64,000 bases of DNA from Pseudomonadota bacterium (GCA_029779845.1 JAKOZT010000098.1:22725-86724), one strand, 5' to 3'. Shown: positions 1 to 10,060, counted from the stretch's first letter. Notes: generated by a model not told the origin, from the sequence alone. Numbers and translations: made by a program.

Positions 1-2
1 GC

Positions 3-566
3 CCGCAGTCCTACTACGACAGCGCGGCCTGGCGCGGCACCTGGGAGTTCGACGGCGGCGCCTTCATGAACCAGGCGAGCCACTACGTCGACCTGCTCGA
101 CTGGCTCGGCGGGCCGGTGGAAAGCGTGATGGCCTACGCCGGCACGCTGGCGCGCAACATCGAGGTGGAGGACACCGGCGTCGCTGCGCTGAAGTGGCGC
201 AGCGGCGCAATGGGTTCGATCAACGTCACGATGCTGACCTACCCGCAGAACCTGGAAGGCTCGATCACCCTCCTCGGCGACCGCGGCAGCGTGCGCGTCG
301 GCGGCGTGGCGCTCAACCAGATCCAGCACTGGGAATTCGACGCCGCGCACGAGATGGATGCGCAGGTGAAGGACGCCAGCTACGGCATCACCTCGGTCTA
401 CGGCTTCGGCCACGCGCTCTACTACGACAACGTGATCCGCAGCCTGCGCGGCGAGTGCGAGCCGGCCACCGACGGGCGCGAGGGCCTGAAGTCGCTGGAA
501 CTGCTGATCGCGATGTACCGCTCGGCGCGCGACGGGCGGCGCGTGAACCTGCCGCTGGACTACTGA
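3..566 (+). CDS. Gfo/Idh/MocA-type sugar dehydrogenase, C-terminal part (WbpB/WlbA-like)
   Basis: This is the 3' end of a gene that begins before the window; the reading frame is open from base 3. The visible part (about 187 residues) is the C-terminal substrate-binding domain of a Gfo/Idh/MocA NAD-dependent oxidoreductase. The segment GGAFMNQASHYVDLLDWLGG resembles UDP-N-acetylglucosaminuronate 3-dehydrogenases (WbpB/WlbA), which oxidise C3 of the nucleotide sugar before transamination. The NAD-binding Rossmann half is outside the window. The next gene starts one base after this stop, so the two are probably cotranscribed. Family assignment is solid; the exact substrate is an inference. Confidence 0.85.
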   Translation, partial: PQSYYDSAAWRGTWEFDGGAFMNQASHYVDLLDWLGGPVESVMAYAGTLARNIEVEDTGVAALKWRSGAMGSINVTMLTYPQNLEGSITLLGDRGSVRVGGVALNQIQHWEFDAAHEMDAQVKDASYGITSVYGFGHALYYDNVIRSLRGECEPATDGREGLKSLELLIAMYRSARDGRRVNLPLDY

Positions 567-567
567 G

Positions 568-1791
568 TTGAACGACGCGGCCCTTGCTCCCGCCTCCACG
601 GGCCTGGTGCGAGCCAGCCTGACCTTGCTGGCGGGCGGGGCCGCGGCGCAACTGGTGCCGCTGCTGCTGGGGCCCTGGCTGACGCGGCTGTACACGCCCG
701 AGACCTTCGGCCTCTACCACCTGCTCGCCGCCGTGGTGGCCAACGTGGCGGTGGCGGCCTGCGCTCGCTACGAGTTCGCCTTGCCCAAGGCCGCAGGCGA
801 TGCCGAGGCGCGGGCGCTGCGCGCGCTGTGCCTGCGCATCGCCGCCGTGGTCACCGTGGCGAGCCTGGCGGCTGCGCTGGCCTGGGCGGCATGGCTGGGC
901 CAGGCCTGGCCGCTGTGGCTGGCACCCGGCGTTGCGCTGCTGGCCCTGCTGTCGCTGGCCACGCTGGAGGCGATGCGCGCGCAGCGCTTCCGGCCGCTCG
1001 CGTGGGCGCGTGTCGTGCAGCATGGCGGCGGCGCGTTGCTGCAAGGGCTGGCGGGGCTGCTGTCGCTGGGCGTGCATGGCTTGATCGGCGGCGCGATCGT
1101 CGCGGCCGGCGCGGCGCTGGCCCTGCTCGGCGGGATCCGGGTTGGGCACGTCTCGCGCATGCGCTTGGAGGCCGTGGCGCGCCGCTACCGCGACTTCCCG
1201 CTGCTCAACACGCCGCACGCCGTGCTCGGCGCCTTGCAGGACACGCTGGCCCTGGCCCTGGTGGCCGGCAGCCAGGGCGCGGCCGCGGCGGGTGCCTGGG
1301 GTCTGGCGCTGCGCTACCTGAAGGCGCCGGCCACGCTGGTGGGTAGCGCGGTCTCCCAGGCGCTCTATCCGCAACTGGCGCAGGCCGGCCGCACGCGGGC
1401 GGGCCGCGCGATGGTGCTGCGAACCATGGGCGTGCTCGCGCTGGCGGCGCTGCCCTTCGTGCTGCTGCTCTGGCTGCTGGCGCCGGCCGCCTTCGCCTGG
1501 GCGTTCGGCGCCGAGTGGCGCGAGGCCGGCGAGCTGGCGCGTGCGCTGGCGCTGTACATCGGATTGCACTTCGTCGCCTCGCCGCTGGGCGTGGTCACGC
1601 TGGCGTGGGACGCCCAGGCCTGGGCGCTGAAGCTGGCGCTGGCCGGCCAGGCGATGTTCGTCGCCGCGCTCGCCGCGGGGCTCGCGCTGGATGGCCTGCG
1701 CGGCGCGGGCTGGGCGGTCTCGCTCGCGATGGCGCTGTACTTCGGCTGGTACTTCGCGAAGCTGGCGCGCTGGCCGGTGGAAGGCGCCTGA
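568..1791 (+). CDS. Wzx-type polysaccharide flippase (first copy)
   Basis: A 407-residue integral membrane protein with about 12 hydrophobic helices, a length and pattern typical of Wzx/MATE-like flippases that move undecaprenyl-linked repeat units across the inner membrane. Near the N-terminus it reads GPWLTRLYTPETFGLYHLLA, a conserved feature of this family. The start is TTG at 568, immediately after the previous stop, and no better start is visible. The coding block continues into an acyltransferase and a glycosyltransferase, which supports a role in glycan export. A second, unrelated-looking flippase lies at 13603-14808, so the two may serve different glycans. Confidence 0.85.
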   Translation: MNDAALAPASTGLVRASLTLLAGGAAAQLVPLLLGPWLTRLYTPETFGLYHLLAAVVANVAVAACARYEFALPKAAGDAEARALRALCLRIAAVVTVASLAAALAWAAWLGQAWPLWLAPGVALLALLSLATLEAMRAQRFRPLAWARVVQHGGGALLQGLAGLLSLGVHGLIGGAIVAAGAALALLGGIRVGHVSRMRLEAVARRYRDFPLLNTPHAVLGALQDTLALALVAGSQGAAAAGAWGLALRYLKAPATLVGSAVSQALYPQLAQAGRTRAGRAMVLRTMGVLALAALPFVLLLWLLAPAAFAWAFGAEWREAGELARALALYIGLHFVASPLGVVTLAWDAQAWALKLALAGQAMFVAALAAGLALDGLRGAGWAVSLAMALYFGWYFAKLARWPVEGA

Positions 1792-1793
1792 GC

Positions 1794-2384
1794 ATGTCGC
1801 CGCGCGCCTGGTTCAACCGCTGGCGTCGCCGCCTCGTGCATGCGGCGCTGCATCGCATGGTGTTCGGCGAGTCTTCCGCGGGGCAGTGGCTGCCGAACAC
1901 GCGCATCGCGCCGTCGACGTGCATAGCGCACGAGGAGAAGCTGCGCCTGGCCGACCACGTCTACATCGGCCCGTTCTGCTTCATCGAGGCGAGCCAGGGC
2001 GTGAGCCTGGGCGAGGGCGTGCAGGTCACGCACCATGTCAGCATCGTCACGCACAGCTCGCACCGCGCGCAGCGCCTGCTCGGCCGCGCCTACGTGGCGT
2101 GGCCCGGCCCGCGCCCCGGCTGGGTGGCGGGCGCGGTGGAGATCGGCCCCTACTGCTTCATCGGGCCGCATTCGCTGATCGAAGCCGGCACGCGGCTCGG
2201 GCGCGGCTGCATCGTGCGTGCCGGCAGCGTGCTGCGCGGCGAGTTTGCGGCATTCGCCGTCGTGGCCGGCAACCCGGCCGTCGTGGTGGGCGATTCGCGC
2301 GACGGCGATGCGCGCTGGCTCGAAGCGCAGCCGGAACTGCGCGCGCACTACGAGGCCTGGGCCGGCCCGGATTCGCCGCGATGA
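1794..2384 (+). CDS. Left-handed beta-helix acyltransferase (WbbJ/maltose O-acetyltransferase type)
   Basis: A 196-residue protein with hexapeptide-repeat character through the middle and C-terminal part (VYIGPFCFIEASQGVSLGEG, then IGPYCFIGPHSLIEAGTRLG). This is the trimeric left-handed beta-helix fold of CoA-dependent acyltransferases. It ends with the usual VVAGNPAVVVG motif. The ATG at 1794 follows the flippase stop by 2 nt. It probably O- or N-acetylates a sugar of the polysaccharide. It resembles O-acetyltransferases more than the WlbB/PglD N-acetyltransferases, so a role in amino-sugar acetylation is possible but not shown. Confidence 0.8.
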   Translation: MSPRAWFNRWRRRLVHAALHRMVFGESSAGQWLPNTRIAPSTCIAHEEKLRLADHVYIGPFCFIEASQGVSLGEGVQVTHHVSIVTHSSHRAQRLLGRAYVAWPGPRPGWVAGAVEIGPYCFIGPHSLIEAGTRLGRGCIVRAGSVLRGEFAAFAVVAGNPAVVVGDSRDGDARWLEAQPELRAHYEAWAGPDSPR

Positions 2385-3454
2385 GGCTGGTGCTGCTGGG
2401 CGACGGCGAGAGTCCGCACCTGGTCAAGTGGGCGCGCGCGCTGGCGCCGCAGGTGGAGCTGTGGGCGGCTTCGTCGCGCGGCTTCGCCCCCGAGTTCGAT
2501 GCCCTGGTGCCCGCCGCGCGCCGCCTCGCGCTCGGCACCGCGCCGCGCGCCGAGGGCGGCAACGCGGCGCTGTTGCGCCACCTGCCGAGATTGGCGCGCT
2601 GGCTGCGCGGCGTGCGGGCCGACTGGATTCACGCGCACTACCTCAGCTCGCACGGCACGCTGGCCTGGCTGGCGACCGCCTGGCTGGGCGTGCCCGGCCG
2701 CGTCGTCGGCTCGGCCTGGGGCAGCGACATCCTGGTCGCGCCGCAGCGCAGCCGGTCGATGCGCGCCGTCACGCGACGCGTGCTGCGCCACTGTGCGCTG
2801 ACCACCAGCGATTCACGGGTCATGGCCGCGCGCATGGCCGAACTCGGCGCCCGCGAGGTGATGGTGTTTCCGTTCGGCCTGGAGGCGATGCCGCCCGCGG
2901 CGGCGGCCAAGGACGAAGCCTTGTTCTTCGCCAACCGCGCGCTCGAGCCGCTGTACCGTCCGCGCGAGGTCCTGGAGGCTTTTGCCGGCATCGCGCATGC
3001 GTGGCCGCGGGCGCGCCTGGTGGTGGCCAACGACGGCTCGATGCGCGCGGCGCTGCAGGCCCACGCGCTCGGGCTCGGGCTGGGCGAGCGCGTGCGCTTC
3101 GTCGGCCGGCTGCCGGCTGGCGAGCAGGCGCGCTGCTACGACGCGGCGCGCTGGTACATCAGCCTGCCGGCCAGCGACTCGGTCTCGGTCTCGGTGCTGG
3201 AGGCCATGGCGCATGGCTGCATTCCGCTGCTGTCGGACCTGCCGGCCAACCGGGAACTGGTGCGCGACGGCGACAACGGCCTGATCGTTGCGGACGATCT
3301 CGCGGCGTTGCCGGCAAGGCTGCAAGCCTTGCATCTGCGTGCAGGCGCGGTGGCCGCGGCGAACCGCTGCTGGGTGGAGGCGCATGCGCTGTTCCCGCAG
3401 GCGGTGGCGGCCTTCCTCGCCCGGCTGCGCGAACTGGGGAGCGACGAAGCATGA
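2381..3454 (+). CDS. Glycosyltransferase, GT4-like
   Basis: A 357-residue GT-B fold glycosyltransferase. The N-terminus has [20 protein letters not shown], typical of the acceptor domain. The C-terminal donor domain has [20 protein letters not shown], containing the GT4 E-x7-E region that binds the nucleotide-sugar phosphates. ATG 2381 overlaps the upstream stop in an ATGA, indicating translational coupling, and the gene ends in another ATGA overlap with the methyltransferase. It most likely adds one sugar of the repeat unit at the cytoplasmic face. Donor and linkage cannot be read from the sequence. Confidence 0.85.
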   Translation: MRLVLLGDGESPHLVKWARALAPQVELWAASSRGFAPEFDALVPAARRLALGTAPRAEGGNAALLRHLPRLARWLRGVRADWIHAHYLSSHGTLAWLATAWLGVPGRVVGSAWGSDILVAPQRSRSMRAVTRRVLRHCALTTSDSRVMAARMAELGAREVMVFPFGLEAMPPAAAAKDEALFFANRALEPLYRPREVLEAFAGIAHAWPRARLVVANDGSMRAALQAHALGLGLGERVRFVGRLPAGEQARCYDAARWYISLPASDSVSVSVLEAMAHGCIPLLSDLPANRELVRDGDNGLIVADDLAALPARLQALHLRAGAVAAANRCWVEAHALFPQAVAAFLARLRELGSDEA

Positions 3455-4152
3455 GCCTGCAGGACGAGACCGACGCCGTGGCACGCCGCTATGCGCGCCG
3501 CGGCGAACTGGCCGACCGCTATCACCCGCTGCGCGCCGAGGTGCTGGCCGCGCTGCACGAACGCCAGCGCGCGATGCGCTCGCTGCTGGTGCGTCACGCC
3601 GGCGGCGACGTCGGCGCGCTGCGCCTCGTCGAGGTCGGATGCGGGGCCGGCGGCAACCTGCTCGAACTGCTGCGCCTGGGTTTCCGGCCCGAGCACCTGC
3701 AAGGCATCGAGCTGCTGCCCGAACGGCTTGCCCATGCGCGTGCCGTGCTGCCGGCGGCGCTGTCGTTGCACGCCGGCGATGCCTGCGCGCTGGCGCTGCC
3801 GGAGGGCTCGCAGGACATCGTGTACGTCGCCACCGTCTTCAGCTCGCTGCTCGACGACGCCTTCCAGCAGCGCCTGGCCGATGCGATGTGGGGCTGGCTG
3901 AAGCCGGGCGGCGCCGTGCTGTGGTACGACTTCATCGTCGACAATCCGGCCAACCGCGACGTGCGCGGCGTGCCGCTGGCGCGCGTGCGGGAGTTGTTTC
4001 CCTCCGGCCGCATCGAAGCGCGCCGCGTCACGCTGGCCCCGCCGATCGCACGCCGCGTCGCGGCGATCCATCCGACCCTGTACACCGTCTTCAACGCCAT
4101 GCCGCCGCTGCGCACCCACGTGCTGGCCTGGATCGCCAAACCGATCTCATGA
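3451..4152 (+). CDS. Class I SAM-dependent methyltransferase
   Basis: A 233-residue protein with the Rossmann SAM-binding motif [10 protein letters not shown] at residues 60-68 and a plausible acidic motif II (GIELLPERL). The motif IV-like region [20 protein letters not shown] and [14 protein letters not shown] follow, as in family-11-type methyltransferases. ATG 3451 overlaps the previous stop (ATGA) and the 3' end overlaps the next ATG. In this context it probably methylates a glycan residue or chain terminus. No substrate-specific motif was recognised. Confidence 0.82.
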   Translation: MSLQDETDAVARRYARRGELADRYHPLRAEVLAALHERQRAMRSLLVRHAGGDVGALRLVEVGCGAGGNLLELLRLGFRPEHLQGIELLPERLAHARAVLPAALSLHAGDACALALPEGSQDIVYVATVFSSLLDDAFQQRLADAMWGWLKPGGAVLWYDFIVDNPANRDVRGVPLARVRELFPSGRIEARRVTLAPPIARRVAAIHPTLYTVFNAMPPLRTHVLAWIAKPIS

Positions 4153-5312
4153 GCCCGCAACCCTTCCTCCCCTTCGCCCTGCCCGACATCGGCGAGCCCG
4201 AGATCGCCGAGGTGGTCGACACGCTGCGCTCGGGCTGGATCACCACCGGCCCGAAGGCGCGCCGCTTCGAGGAAGATTTCGCCGCCTGGCTGGGAGACCC
4301 CTCGCTGCACGCGCTGGCCGTCAACTCCGCCACCGCCGGGCTGCACCTCGCGCTCGAAGCGCTGGGGATCGGCCCGGGTGACGAGGTCATCACCACCACG
4401 CACACCTTCACCGCCACCGCCGAAGTGGTGCGCTACCTCGGCGCCGACGTGGTGCTGGTCGACATCGATCCGGCCACGCTGTGCATCGACATCGACGCGG
4501 TGGAGCGCGCCATCACGCCGCGCACGAAGGCGGTGATCCCGGTGCACTACGGCGGGCTGGCGGCCGACATGGCGCGGCTGATTCCGCTGGCGCGCCGCCA
4601 CGGGCTGAAGATCGTCGAGGACGCGGCGCACGCGCTGCCCAGCACCTGCGGCGGCACCCTGGTCGGCACGCTGGCAAGCGACGCCACCGTCTTCAGCTTC
4701 TACGCCAACAAGACCATCACCACCGGCGAGGGCGGCATGGTGGTGGTGCGCGACGACGAGCTTGCCAAGCGCATCAAGGTGATGCGCCTGCACGGCATCA
4801 GCCGCGACGCCTTCGACCGCTTCACCGCCAAGGTGCCGAGCTGGTACTACGAGATCGTCGCGCCCGGCTTCAAGTACAACCTGACCGACATCGCCGCGGC
4901 GCTGGGCATCCACCAGCTCAGGCGCGCGCGCGAGTTCCAGCAGCGCCGCGAGGCGGTGGCGATGGCGTACCAGGAGACCTTGCAAGGGCTGCCGCTGATC
5001 CTGCCGCCCGGCCCGCGCGCGGGCGATGTGCACTCGTGGCACCTCTACGTCGTGCGCCTCGCCGACGAGGCGCGCATTGCCCGCGATGCCTTCATCGAGA
5101 AGCTGTTCGCCGCCGGCATCGGCTGCAGCGTGCACTACATCCCGCTGCACCTGCAGCCCTACTGGCGCGAGCGCTACGCGCTGCGCGCCGAGCAGTTCCC
5201 GCACAGCCAGCGCGCTTACGAGCGCAGCATCAGCCTGCCGATCTATTCGCGCATGACCGATGCCGACGTGGCGCGGGTGGCCGGGGCGCTGCGCGAGGGG
5301 CTCGGCGCCTAG
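4149..5312 (+). CDS. DegT/DnrJ/EryC1/StrS aminotransferase (nucleotide-sugar C4 aminotransferase)
   Basis: A 387-residue PLP-dependent sugar aminotransferase. The catalytic lysine lies in [15 protein letters not shown], preceded by the cofactor-binding [10 protein letters not shown]. The N-terminal [20 protein letters not shown] stretch and C-terminal [17 protein letters not shown] are typical of ArnB/PglE-like enzymes, which transfer an amino group from glutamate to a 4-keto nucleotide sugar. ATG 4149 overlaps the methyltransferase stop. With the CapD/WbpM-type dehydratase at 6924 it could form a UDP-4-amino-4,6-dideoxy-HexNAc pathway. The exact product is inferred. Confidence 0.9.
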   Translation: MSPQPFLPFALPDIGEPEIAEVVDTLRSGWITTGPKARRFEEDFAAWLGDPSLHALAVNSATAGLHLALEALGIGPGDEVITTTHTFTATAEVVRYLGADVVLVDIDPATLCIDIDAVERAITPRTKAVIPVHYGGLAADMARLIPLARRHGLKIVEDAAHALPSTCGGTLVGTLASDATVFSFYANKTITTGEGGMVVVRDDELAKRIKVMRLHGISRDAFDRFTAKVPSWYYEIVAPGFKYNLTDIAAALGIHQLRRAREFQQRREAVAMAYQETLQGLPLILPPGPRAGDVHSWHLYVVRLADEARIARDAFIEKLFAAGIGCSVHYIPLHLQPYWRERYALRAEQFPHSQRAYERSISLPIYSRMTDADVARVAGALREGLGA

Positions 5313-5321
5313 AATCCCGCC

Positions 5322-6305
5322 ATGTCCGATCGACTCGACCCCGAACGCATCCTCGCGTTCGCTCGCCAGACCCTGGACATCGAGGCCGCCGCGCTGATCG
5401 GCCTCAAGCAGCGCCAGGGCGATGGCTTCGTTGCCGCGGCGCGCGCGATGCTGGAATGCCGCGGCCGCGTCGTCGTGATGGGCATGGGCAAGAGCGGCCA
5501 CGTCGGCCGCAAGATCGCCGCCACGCTGGCTTCGACCGGCACGCCGGCGATGTTCGTTCATCCGGCCGAAGCCAGCCACGGCGACCTCGGCATGGTCACC
5601 GATGGCGACGTGGTGCTGGCCATCTCCAACTCCGGCGAGAGCGACGAGATCGGCGCCATCCTGCCGGCGCTCAAGCGGCTGGCGGTCGTCACCATCGCGA
5701 TGACGGGGCGCGCCGACAGCACGCTGGCGCGGCATGCCGACATCGTGCTGTCCAGCGCGGTCGACCAGGAGGCCTGCCCGCTGAACCTGGCGCCCACCGC
5801 GAGCACCACGGCACAGATGGCGCTCGGCGACGCGCTGGCCGTGGCGCTGCTCGATGCGCGCGGCTTTCGCGAGGAGGACTTCGCGCGCTCGCACCCCGGC
5901 GGCGCGCTCGGCCGCCGGCTGCTGACGCACGTGCGCGACGTGATGCGCAGCGGCGATGCCGTGCCGCGCGTGCCGGCCCACACCGCGCTGGTGGACACCA
6001 TGCGCGAGATGACGCGCAAGGGCCTGGGCGCCACCGCGGTCGTCGACGAAAGCGGCAAGGTGCTGGGCATCTTCACCGACGGCGACCTGCGCCGCCTCGT
6101 CGAGACCGGCCGCGATCTGCGCGACCTGCGCGCGGAAGACGTCATGCACCGCAGCCCGCGCGTCGTTCACCCCGATGCACTGGCGGTGGCGGCGGCCGAG
6201 CTGATGGAGACGCACCGCATCACCAGCGTGCTGGTGGTCGATGGCGGCGGCCTGCTGGTCGGTGCGCTCAATTCCAACGACCTGATGCGCGCCAAGGTGA
6301 TCTGA
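5322..6305 (+). CDS. kdsD: D-arabinose 5-phosphate isomerase (KpsF/GutQ family)
   Basis: A 327-residue protein of the usual KdsD length. It has an N-terminal SIS sugar-isomerase domain ([45 protein letters not shown]) and two C-terminal CBS domains ([10 protein letters not shown] onward and [10 protein letters not shown] onward). It converts ribulose 5-phosphate to arabinose 5-phosphate, the first step of CMP-Kdo synthesis for LPS inner core. It sits inside a glycan block with only a 9-nt upstream gap. A TAGAAT hexamer overlaps the previous stop (5311-5316) and could be a -10 element giving a very short leader. Paralogues elsewhere cannot be excluded. Confidence 0.93.
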   Translation: MSDRLDPERILAFARQTLDIEAAALIGLKQRQGDGFVAAARAMLECRGRVVVMGMGKSGHVGRKIAATLASTGTPAMFVHPAEASHGDLGMVTDGDVVLAISNSGESDEIGAILPALKRLAVVTIAMTGRADSTLARHADIVLSSAVDQEACPLNLAPTASTTAQMALGDALAVALLDARGFREEDFARSHPGGALGRRLLTHVRDVMRSGDAVPRVPAHTALVDTMREMTRKGLGATAVVDESGKVLGIFTDGDLRRLVETGRDLRDLRAEDVMHRSPRVVHPDALAVAAAELMETHRITSVLVVDGGGLLVGALNSNDLMRAKVI

Positions 6306-6309
6306 GCGC

Positions 6310-6918
6310 GTGCGGATGGCCAAGCGCATCTTCGATCTCGTCGGCGCCGGCATCGGGCTGCTGCTGCTTTCGCCGCTGCTGCTGCTGATCGCGCTGGCGA
6401 TCCGGCTCGACTCGCCCGGCCCGGTGTTCTTCCGCCAGGAGCGGGTGGGCCGCGGCGGGGGCACGTTTTGCATCCACAAGTTCCGCACCATGCGCCACGG
6501 TGCCGGCGGCGCGCTGATCACCGTGGGCGAGGATGCGCGCATCACGCGCGTCGGTGCCTTCCTGCGCCGCACCAAGCTCGACGAACTGCCCCAGCTCATC
6601 GACGTCTTCCAGGGCACGATGAGCCTGGTCGGCCCGCGACCCGAGGTGCCGCGCTACGTGGCGCTGTACCCGAGCGCGCTGCGCGAGAAAGTACTGTCGG
6701 TGCGGCCCGGGCTCACCGATCTGGCCTCGATCGAGTACCGCGACGAGGGCGCGCTGCTGGCGCGCGCGGCCGACCCGGAGCGCGAGTACGTCGAAACCGT
6801 GCTGCCGGCCAAGCTTCGGCTGGCGGCCGACTACGTCGATCGCCACACGCTTGCGCTCGACCTGCGCATCATCCTGCGCACGCTGCGCGTGCTGCTGCGA
6901 CTCGAACCGGCCCGGTGA
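6310..6918 (+). CDS. Initiating phosphoglycosyl transferase, PglC/WcaJ catalytic-domain type
   Basis: A 202-residue bacterial sugar transferase of the short (PglC-like) form. It has an N-terminal re-entrant hydrophobic helix (about residues 10-33) followed by the SPGP turn. The FFRQERVGR segment, the catalytic Asp-Glu dyad in [10 protein letters not shown], and [12 protein letters not shown] follow. It transfers a phosphosugar from UDP-sugar to undecaprenyl phosphate, starting repeat-unit synthesis on the inner membrane. GTG 6310 or ATG 6316 could be the start; GTG is kept because it is 4 nt after kdsD. A second initiating enzyme of a different superfamily lies at 18251. Confidence 0.9.
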   Translation: MRMAKRIFDLVGAGIGLLLLSPLLLLIALAIRLDSPGPVFFRQERVGRGGGTFCIHKFRTMRHGAGGALITVGEDARITRVGAFLRRTKLDELPQLIDVFQGTMSLVGPRPEVPRYVALYPSALREKVLSVRPGLTDLASIEYRDEGALLARAADPEREYVETVLPAKLRLAADYVDRHTLALDLRIILRTLRVLLRLEPAR

Positions 6919-6923
6919 CGACG

Positions 6924-8780
6924 ATGTTCTGGCAACGCCTCGACAGCCTGCTCACGCGCATCCGCCCGCACCGCGAGCCGCTCTCGCTGGCGATCGACGG
7001 CGTGGTGGTGGCCCTGACCTGGAACCTCACCTACCTGTTCCGGCTCGGCTTCGAGCGCTGGTTCTCGGCGCGCGCCGGCTACGACGCCTGGGTGATGCTG
7101 GCCGCGGTGGCTGCCTACCTCGCGGCGTTCCGCATCGCCAAGGTGCCCCAGGGCATGTGGCGCTTCTCCGGCTTCGGCGAAGTGCAGCGCATCACCATCG
7201 CCTGCCTGGCCGCCGGCCTGGTCACGGCCGTGGGCGTGCTGATGCTGCAGCTGCGCGAGGTGCCGCGCGCGGTGCTGGCCGTGCACCCGGTGATGACCAT
7301 CATGGCGCTTGCGATGGTGCGCATCGGCTACCGCATGCTCTACGAGCACATGCGCGCGCGCCTGTCGGGCAGCGCGGCGGAGACCAAGCGCGCGCTGGTG
7401 CTGGGCGCGGGCGATGCCGCCAAGCGGTTGCTGGCCGGCATCCAGCACCAGGGCTGGGTGGTGGTCGGCCTGCTCGACGACGACCCGCACAAGCAGGGCG
7501 CGCGCCTGATGGGCGTGCCGGTGCTGGGCGGCATAGCCGAAGTGGGGCGGCATGCCGGCATCCACGGCATCACGCACCTCGTGATGGCCATGCCGACGGC
7601 GCGGCTGCCGCAGCGGCGGCGCGTGCTCGACCTTGCCGCCGGCACCGGCCTGCCGGTGCTGACCGTGCCCTCGGCGGAAGAACTGCGCGAGGGCCGGGCG
7701 GTGGCCAGCGTGCGCGACATCGAGCCCGAGGATCTGCTGGGCCGCGAGCCGGTGGTGCTCGACGAAGGCGGCATCTCCGAGACGCTGAGCGGCAAGACGG
7801 TGCTGATCACCGGCGCCGGCGGCAGCATCGGCTCCGAGCTGTGCCGCCAGGTGGCGCGCTACGGGCCGAAGAAGCTGGTGCTCTTCGAGCTGAGCGAGTT
7901 CGCTCTCTACACCATCGAGCAGGAACTGAGCGCGAGCTTCCCGCATCTGCCGCTGGCGCGGCTGATCGGCGACGTGAAGGATGCGCAGCAACTGCGCCGC
8001 GTGTTCGAGGCGCACCGGCCGCAGGTGGTGTTCCATGCTGCAGCCTACAAGCACGTGCCGCTGATGGAAGAGGAGAACGCCTGGGCCGCGCTGCGCAACA
8101 ACACGCTGGGCACCTATCTCTGCGCCAAGGCGGCGGGCGAGGCGGGCGTGGAGCGCTTCGTGCTGATCAGCACCGACAAGGCGGTGAATCCGACCAATGT
8201 GATGGGGGCCACCAAGCGCGCCGCGGAGATGGCCATCTCGCAGCTCGCCGCGCAAGGCGGCTACGCGACGCGGTTCATGGCGGTGCGCTTCGGCAACGTG
8301 CTTGGCTCGAGCGGCAGCGTGATCCCGAAGTTCAAGGAGCAGATCGCCAAGGGCGGGCCGGTGACGGTGACGCACCCGGACATCATTCGCTATTTCATGA
8401 CCATCCCGGAGGCTGTCCGACTCGTGCTGCAGGCTGCGGCCATTGGCGAGAGCGGTCAAGTGCTGGTATTGGATATGGGAGAACCTGTGAAGATCGTTGA
8501 TCTGGCTCGCACCATGATCCGCTTGACGGGCAAGAGTGAGGACGAGGTGGGCATCGTCTTCACCGGGTTGCGTCCAGGGGAGAAGCTCTACGAGGAATTG
8601 CTGGCGGATGCGGACGCCACAGTGCCGACGCGAATCGCGCGGGTGCGCATCGCGCGGCTGAACGGAATGGCGATGCGGATGGACGATATAGCGGAAGTCA
8701 GTGAGGATCAGCTGTGCGATGCTGAGGCCGTGCGTCTTCAGCTGGCGGCGTGGCTTCCGGAATATCATGCGGGCATCTGA
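6924..8780 (+). CDS. CapD/WbpM-type nucleotide-sugar 4,6-dehydratase, membrane-anchored
   Basis: A 618-residue protein with about four N-terminal transmembrane helices (to residue 140). A CoA-binding-like Rossmann region (ALVLGAGDAAKRLL) follows, then a short-chain dehydrogenase domain with GAGGSIGSE at 297-305. The catalytic YxxxK is replaced by Met427-xxx-Lys431 (ISTDKAVNPTNVMGATKRAA), the SMK arrangement known for WbpM/PglF-type UDP-GlcNAc C4,C6-dehydratases. It makes a 4-keto-6-deoxy HexNAc that the aminotransferase at 4149 could use. ATG 6924 is chosen; GTG 6915 overlaps the previous stop. The last roughly 130 codons are clearly less GC-rich than the rest. Confidence 0.92.
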   Translation: MFWQRLDSLLTRIRPHREPLSLAIDGVVVALTWNLTYLFRLGFERWFSARAGYDAWVMLAAVAAYLAAFRIAKVPQGMWRFSGFGEVQRITIACLAAGLVTAVGVLMLQLREVPRAVLAVHPVMTIMALAMVRIGYRMLYEHMRARLSGSAAETKRALVLGAGDAAKRLLAGIQHQGWVVVGLLDDDPHKQGARLMGVPVLGGIAEVGRHAGIHGITHLVMAMPTARLPQRRRVLDLAAGTGLPVLTVPSAEELREGRAVASVRDIEPEDLLGREPVVLDEGGISETLSGKTVLITGAGGSIGSELCRQVARYGPKKLVLFELSEFALYTIEQELSASFPHLPLARLIGDVKDAQQLRRVFEAHRPQVVFHAAAYKHVPLMEEENAWAALRNNTLGTYLCAKAAGEAGVERFVLISTDKAVNPTNVMGATKRAAEMAISQLAAQGGYATRFMAVRFGNVLGSSGSVIPKFKEQIAKGGPVTVTHPDIIRYFMTIPEAVRLVLQAAAIGESGQVLVLDMGEPVKIVDLARTMIRLTGKSEDEVGIVFTGLRPGEKLYEELLADADATVPTRIARVRIARLNGMAMRMDDIAEVSEDQLCDAEAVRLQLAAWLPEYHAGI

Positions 8781-8845
8781 CGCATCGTTGCCTGACAGAG
8801 CGCCGCAATGATTTCAGCTTGGTCCGTCTTCGAATGGAATCGGCT

Positions 8846-10060
8846 CTAGTAGCGTCGACTCTCGATACGGTCACAGATGAGGTTGACAAGCGGCGAAAGA
8901 ACGCTGTCCCATGAGTGATGCTCTTCCACATACCGCCGTGCACTGACAGATATGCGTCGGGCAACTGCGCGGTCCTGCAGAAGCGCAACAGTCGCCGCGG
9001 CAAAATCATCCACGGTGTCGGCGACGAGCAAGTCTTGGCCGGGCTGGGCTGCAAAACCTTCAAGTCCCATGGTTGTCGAAATCACTGGCAAACCAAGTGC
9101 CATGTATTCAAGCACCTTGTTTTGCACGCCCGCGCCCAGACGCAGCGGGCATACGCCGACGGCGCCTGAAGCTGCGCTCAAGGCGATATCCTGTACTTCT
9201 CCGGTGACGTCAACATTGGGCAAGATTCGCAACTCGGCTGCCTTGCTGGGTTGAATACGCCCGATCACCCGAAGGCGTGCCGACGGGCAGGTGCGAACGA
9301 CTATGGGCATCACATCGCGTGCCATGAACATTACAGCGTCGAAGTTCTGCAGGCTGTTCATGTTGCCGATAAAAACGATTTCCTTGGCATCTTCATGAAA
9401 ATTGAATGGCATTGTCGAAAGATCCACGCCATTGGAGAATACGCTGACATTATTCAATCGTTCAGGATTGTTTTCGAACAAAATAGAACGATCTATTTCT
9501 GAAACGAGAAAGCTGTGATCGAAATGGTCAACTATATTCATTTCATATTTTCGTAATCTCCTTGACTCCAATGAGAAGACCATCGAACGAAATCGACCCA
9601 CGGAGGTAGACCCCATCCGGCGTACGCGCTCATAGTTCAAGGAAATCGCGTCGGTCATCTCGAGGAATTTCAGCCCTGGCAAGTCTTTGATGGCGTCGCC
9701 GGTGCGTATCAAGTGAGTCAGGGTCGCATCGTGCTCGCTCATCAGCGCTGCGGCACGACGGCGGAATGTCGAGTCGCTGAAGTATGCGACCTGCATAGGG
9801 GTCTTTGTTGGTAGCGACATTGCGCTCTGCAACCACGATTTCCAACGCGGAAGATAAAGTCGCTCGACCCGAGTGAACACGCCGTCGTTGGGCAAGTCCA
9901 TGTCCAGTTCCTGTACTGACTCGCACAAACTGAGCAGGGTAAGCTGACAGCGTTTCGACAGTGCCTTGGCAAGCCGGTAGATCCGAAGTCGATCCCCTCC
10001 CACAACGGGATAGGGTAGGCGTGGTGTAAGGACCAGCAGGCGAGGGCGGGGAGGGTTCAT
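8846..10060 (-). CDS. Glycosyltransferase, GT4-like (promoter-distal gene of wza-wzy operon)
   Basis: A 404-residue GT-B glycosyltransferase. Acceptor-domain features are LTPRLPYPVVGGDRLRIYRL near the N-terminus. Donor-domain features are VFIGNMNSLQNFDAV and GVQNKVLEYMALGLPVISTT. The start at 10060 forms an ATGA overlap with the upstream gene; the frame is open further upstream only because it runs inside that gene. The coding DNA is strikingly AT-rich compared with the flanks (for example 9420-9560), suggesting acquisition. It converges on the dehydratase gene with a 65-nt gap that shows no clear terminator. Sugar specificity is unknown. Confidence 0.85.
   Translation of the reverse strand: MNPPRPRLLVLTPRLPYPVVGGDRLRIYRLAKALSKRCQLTLLSLCESVQELDMDLPNDGVFTRVERLYLPRWKSWLQSAMSLPTKTPMQVAYFSDSTFRRRAAALMSEHDATLTHLIRTGDAIKDLPGLKFLEMTDAISLNYERVRRMGSTSVGRFRSMVFSLESRRLRKYEMNIVDHFDHSFLVSEIDRSILFENNPERLNNVSVFSNGVDLSTMPFNFHEDAKEIVFIGNMNSLQNFDAVMFMARDVMPIVVRTCPSARLRVIGRIQPSKAAELRILPNVDVTGEVQDIALSAASGAVGVCPLRLGAGVQNKVLEYMALGLPVISTTMGLEGFAAQPGQDLLVADTVDDFAAATVALLQDRAVARRISVSARRYVEEHHSWDSVLSPLVNLICDRIESRRY

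Noticed and set aside
3594..6617. A 1007-codon minus-strand open frame opposite the aminotransferase and kdsD
   Set aside because: Both sense genes have strong family motifs, while this frame gives Arg/His/Ala/Gln-rich sequence typical of a GC-driven shadow.
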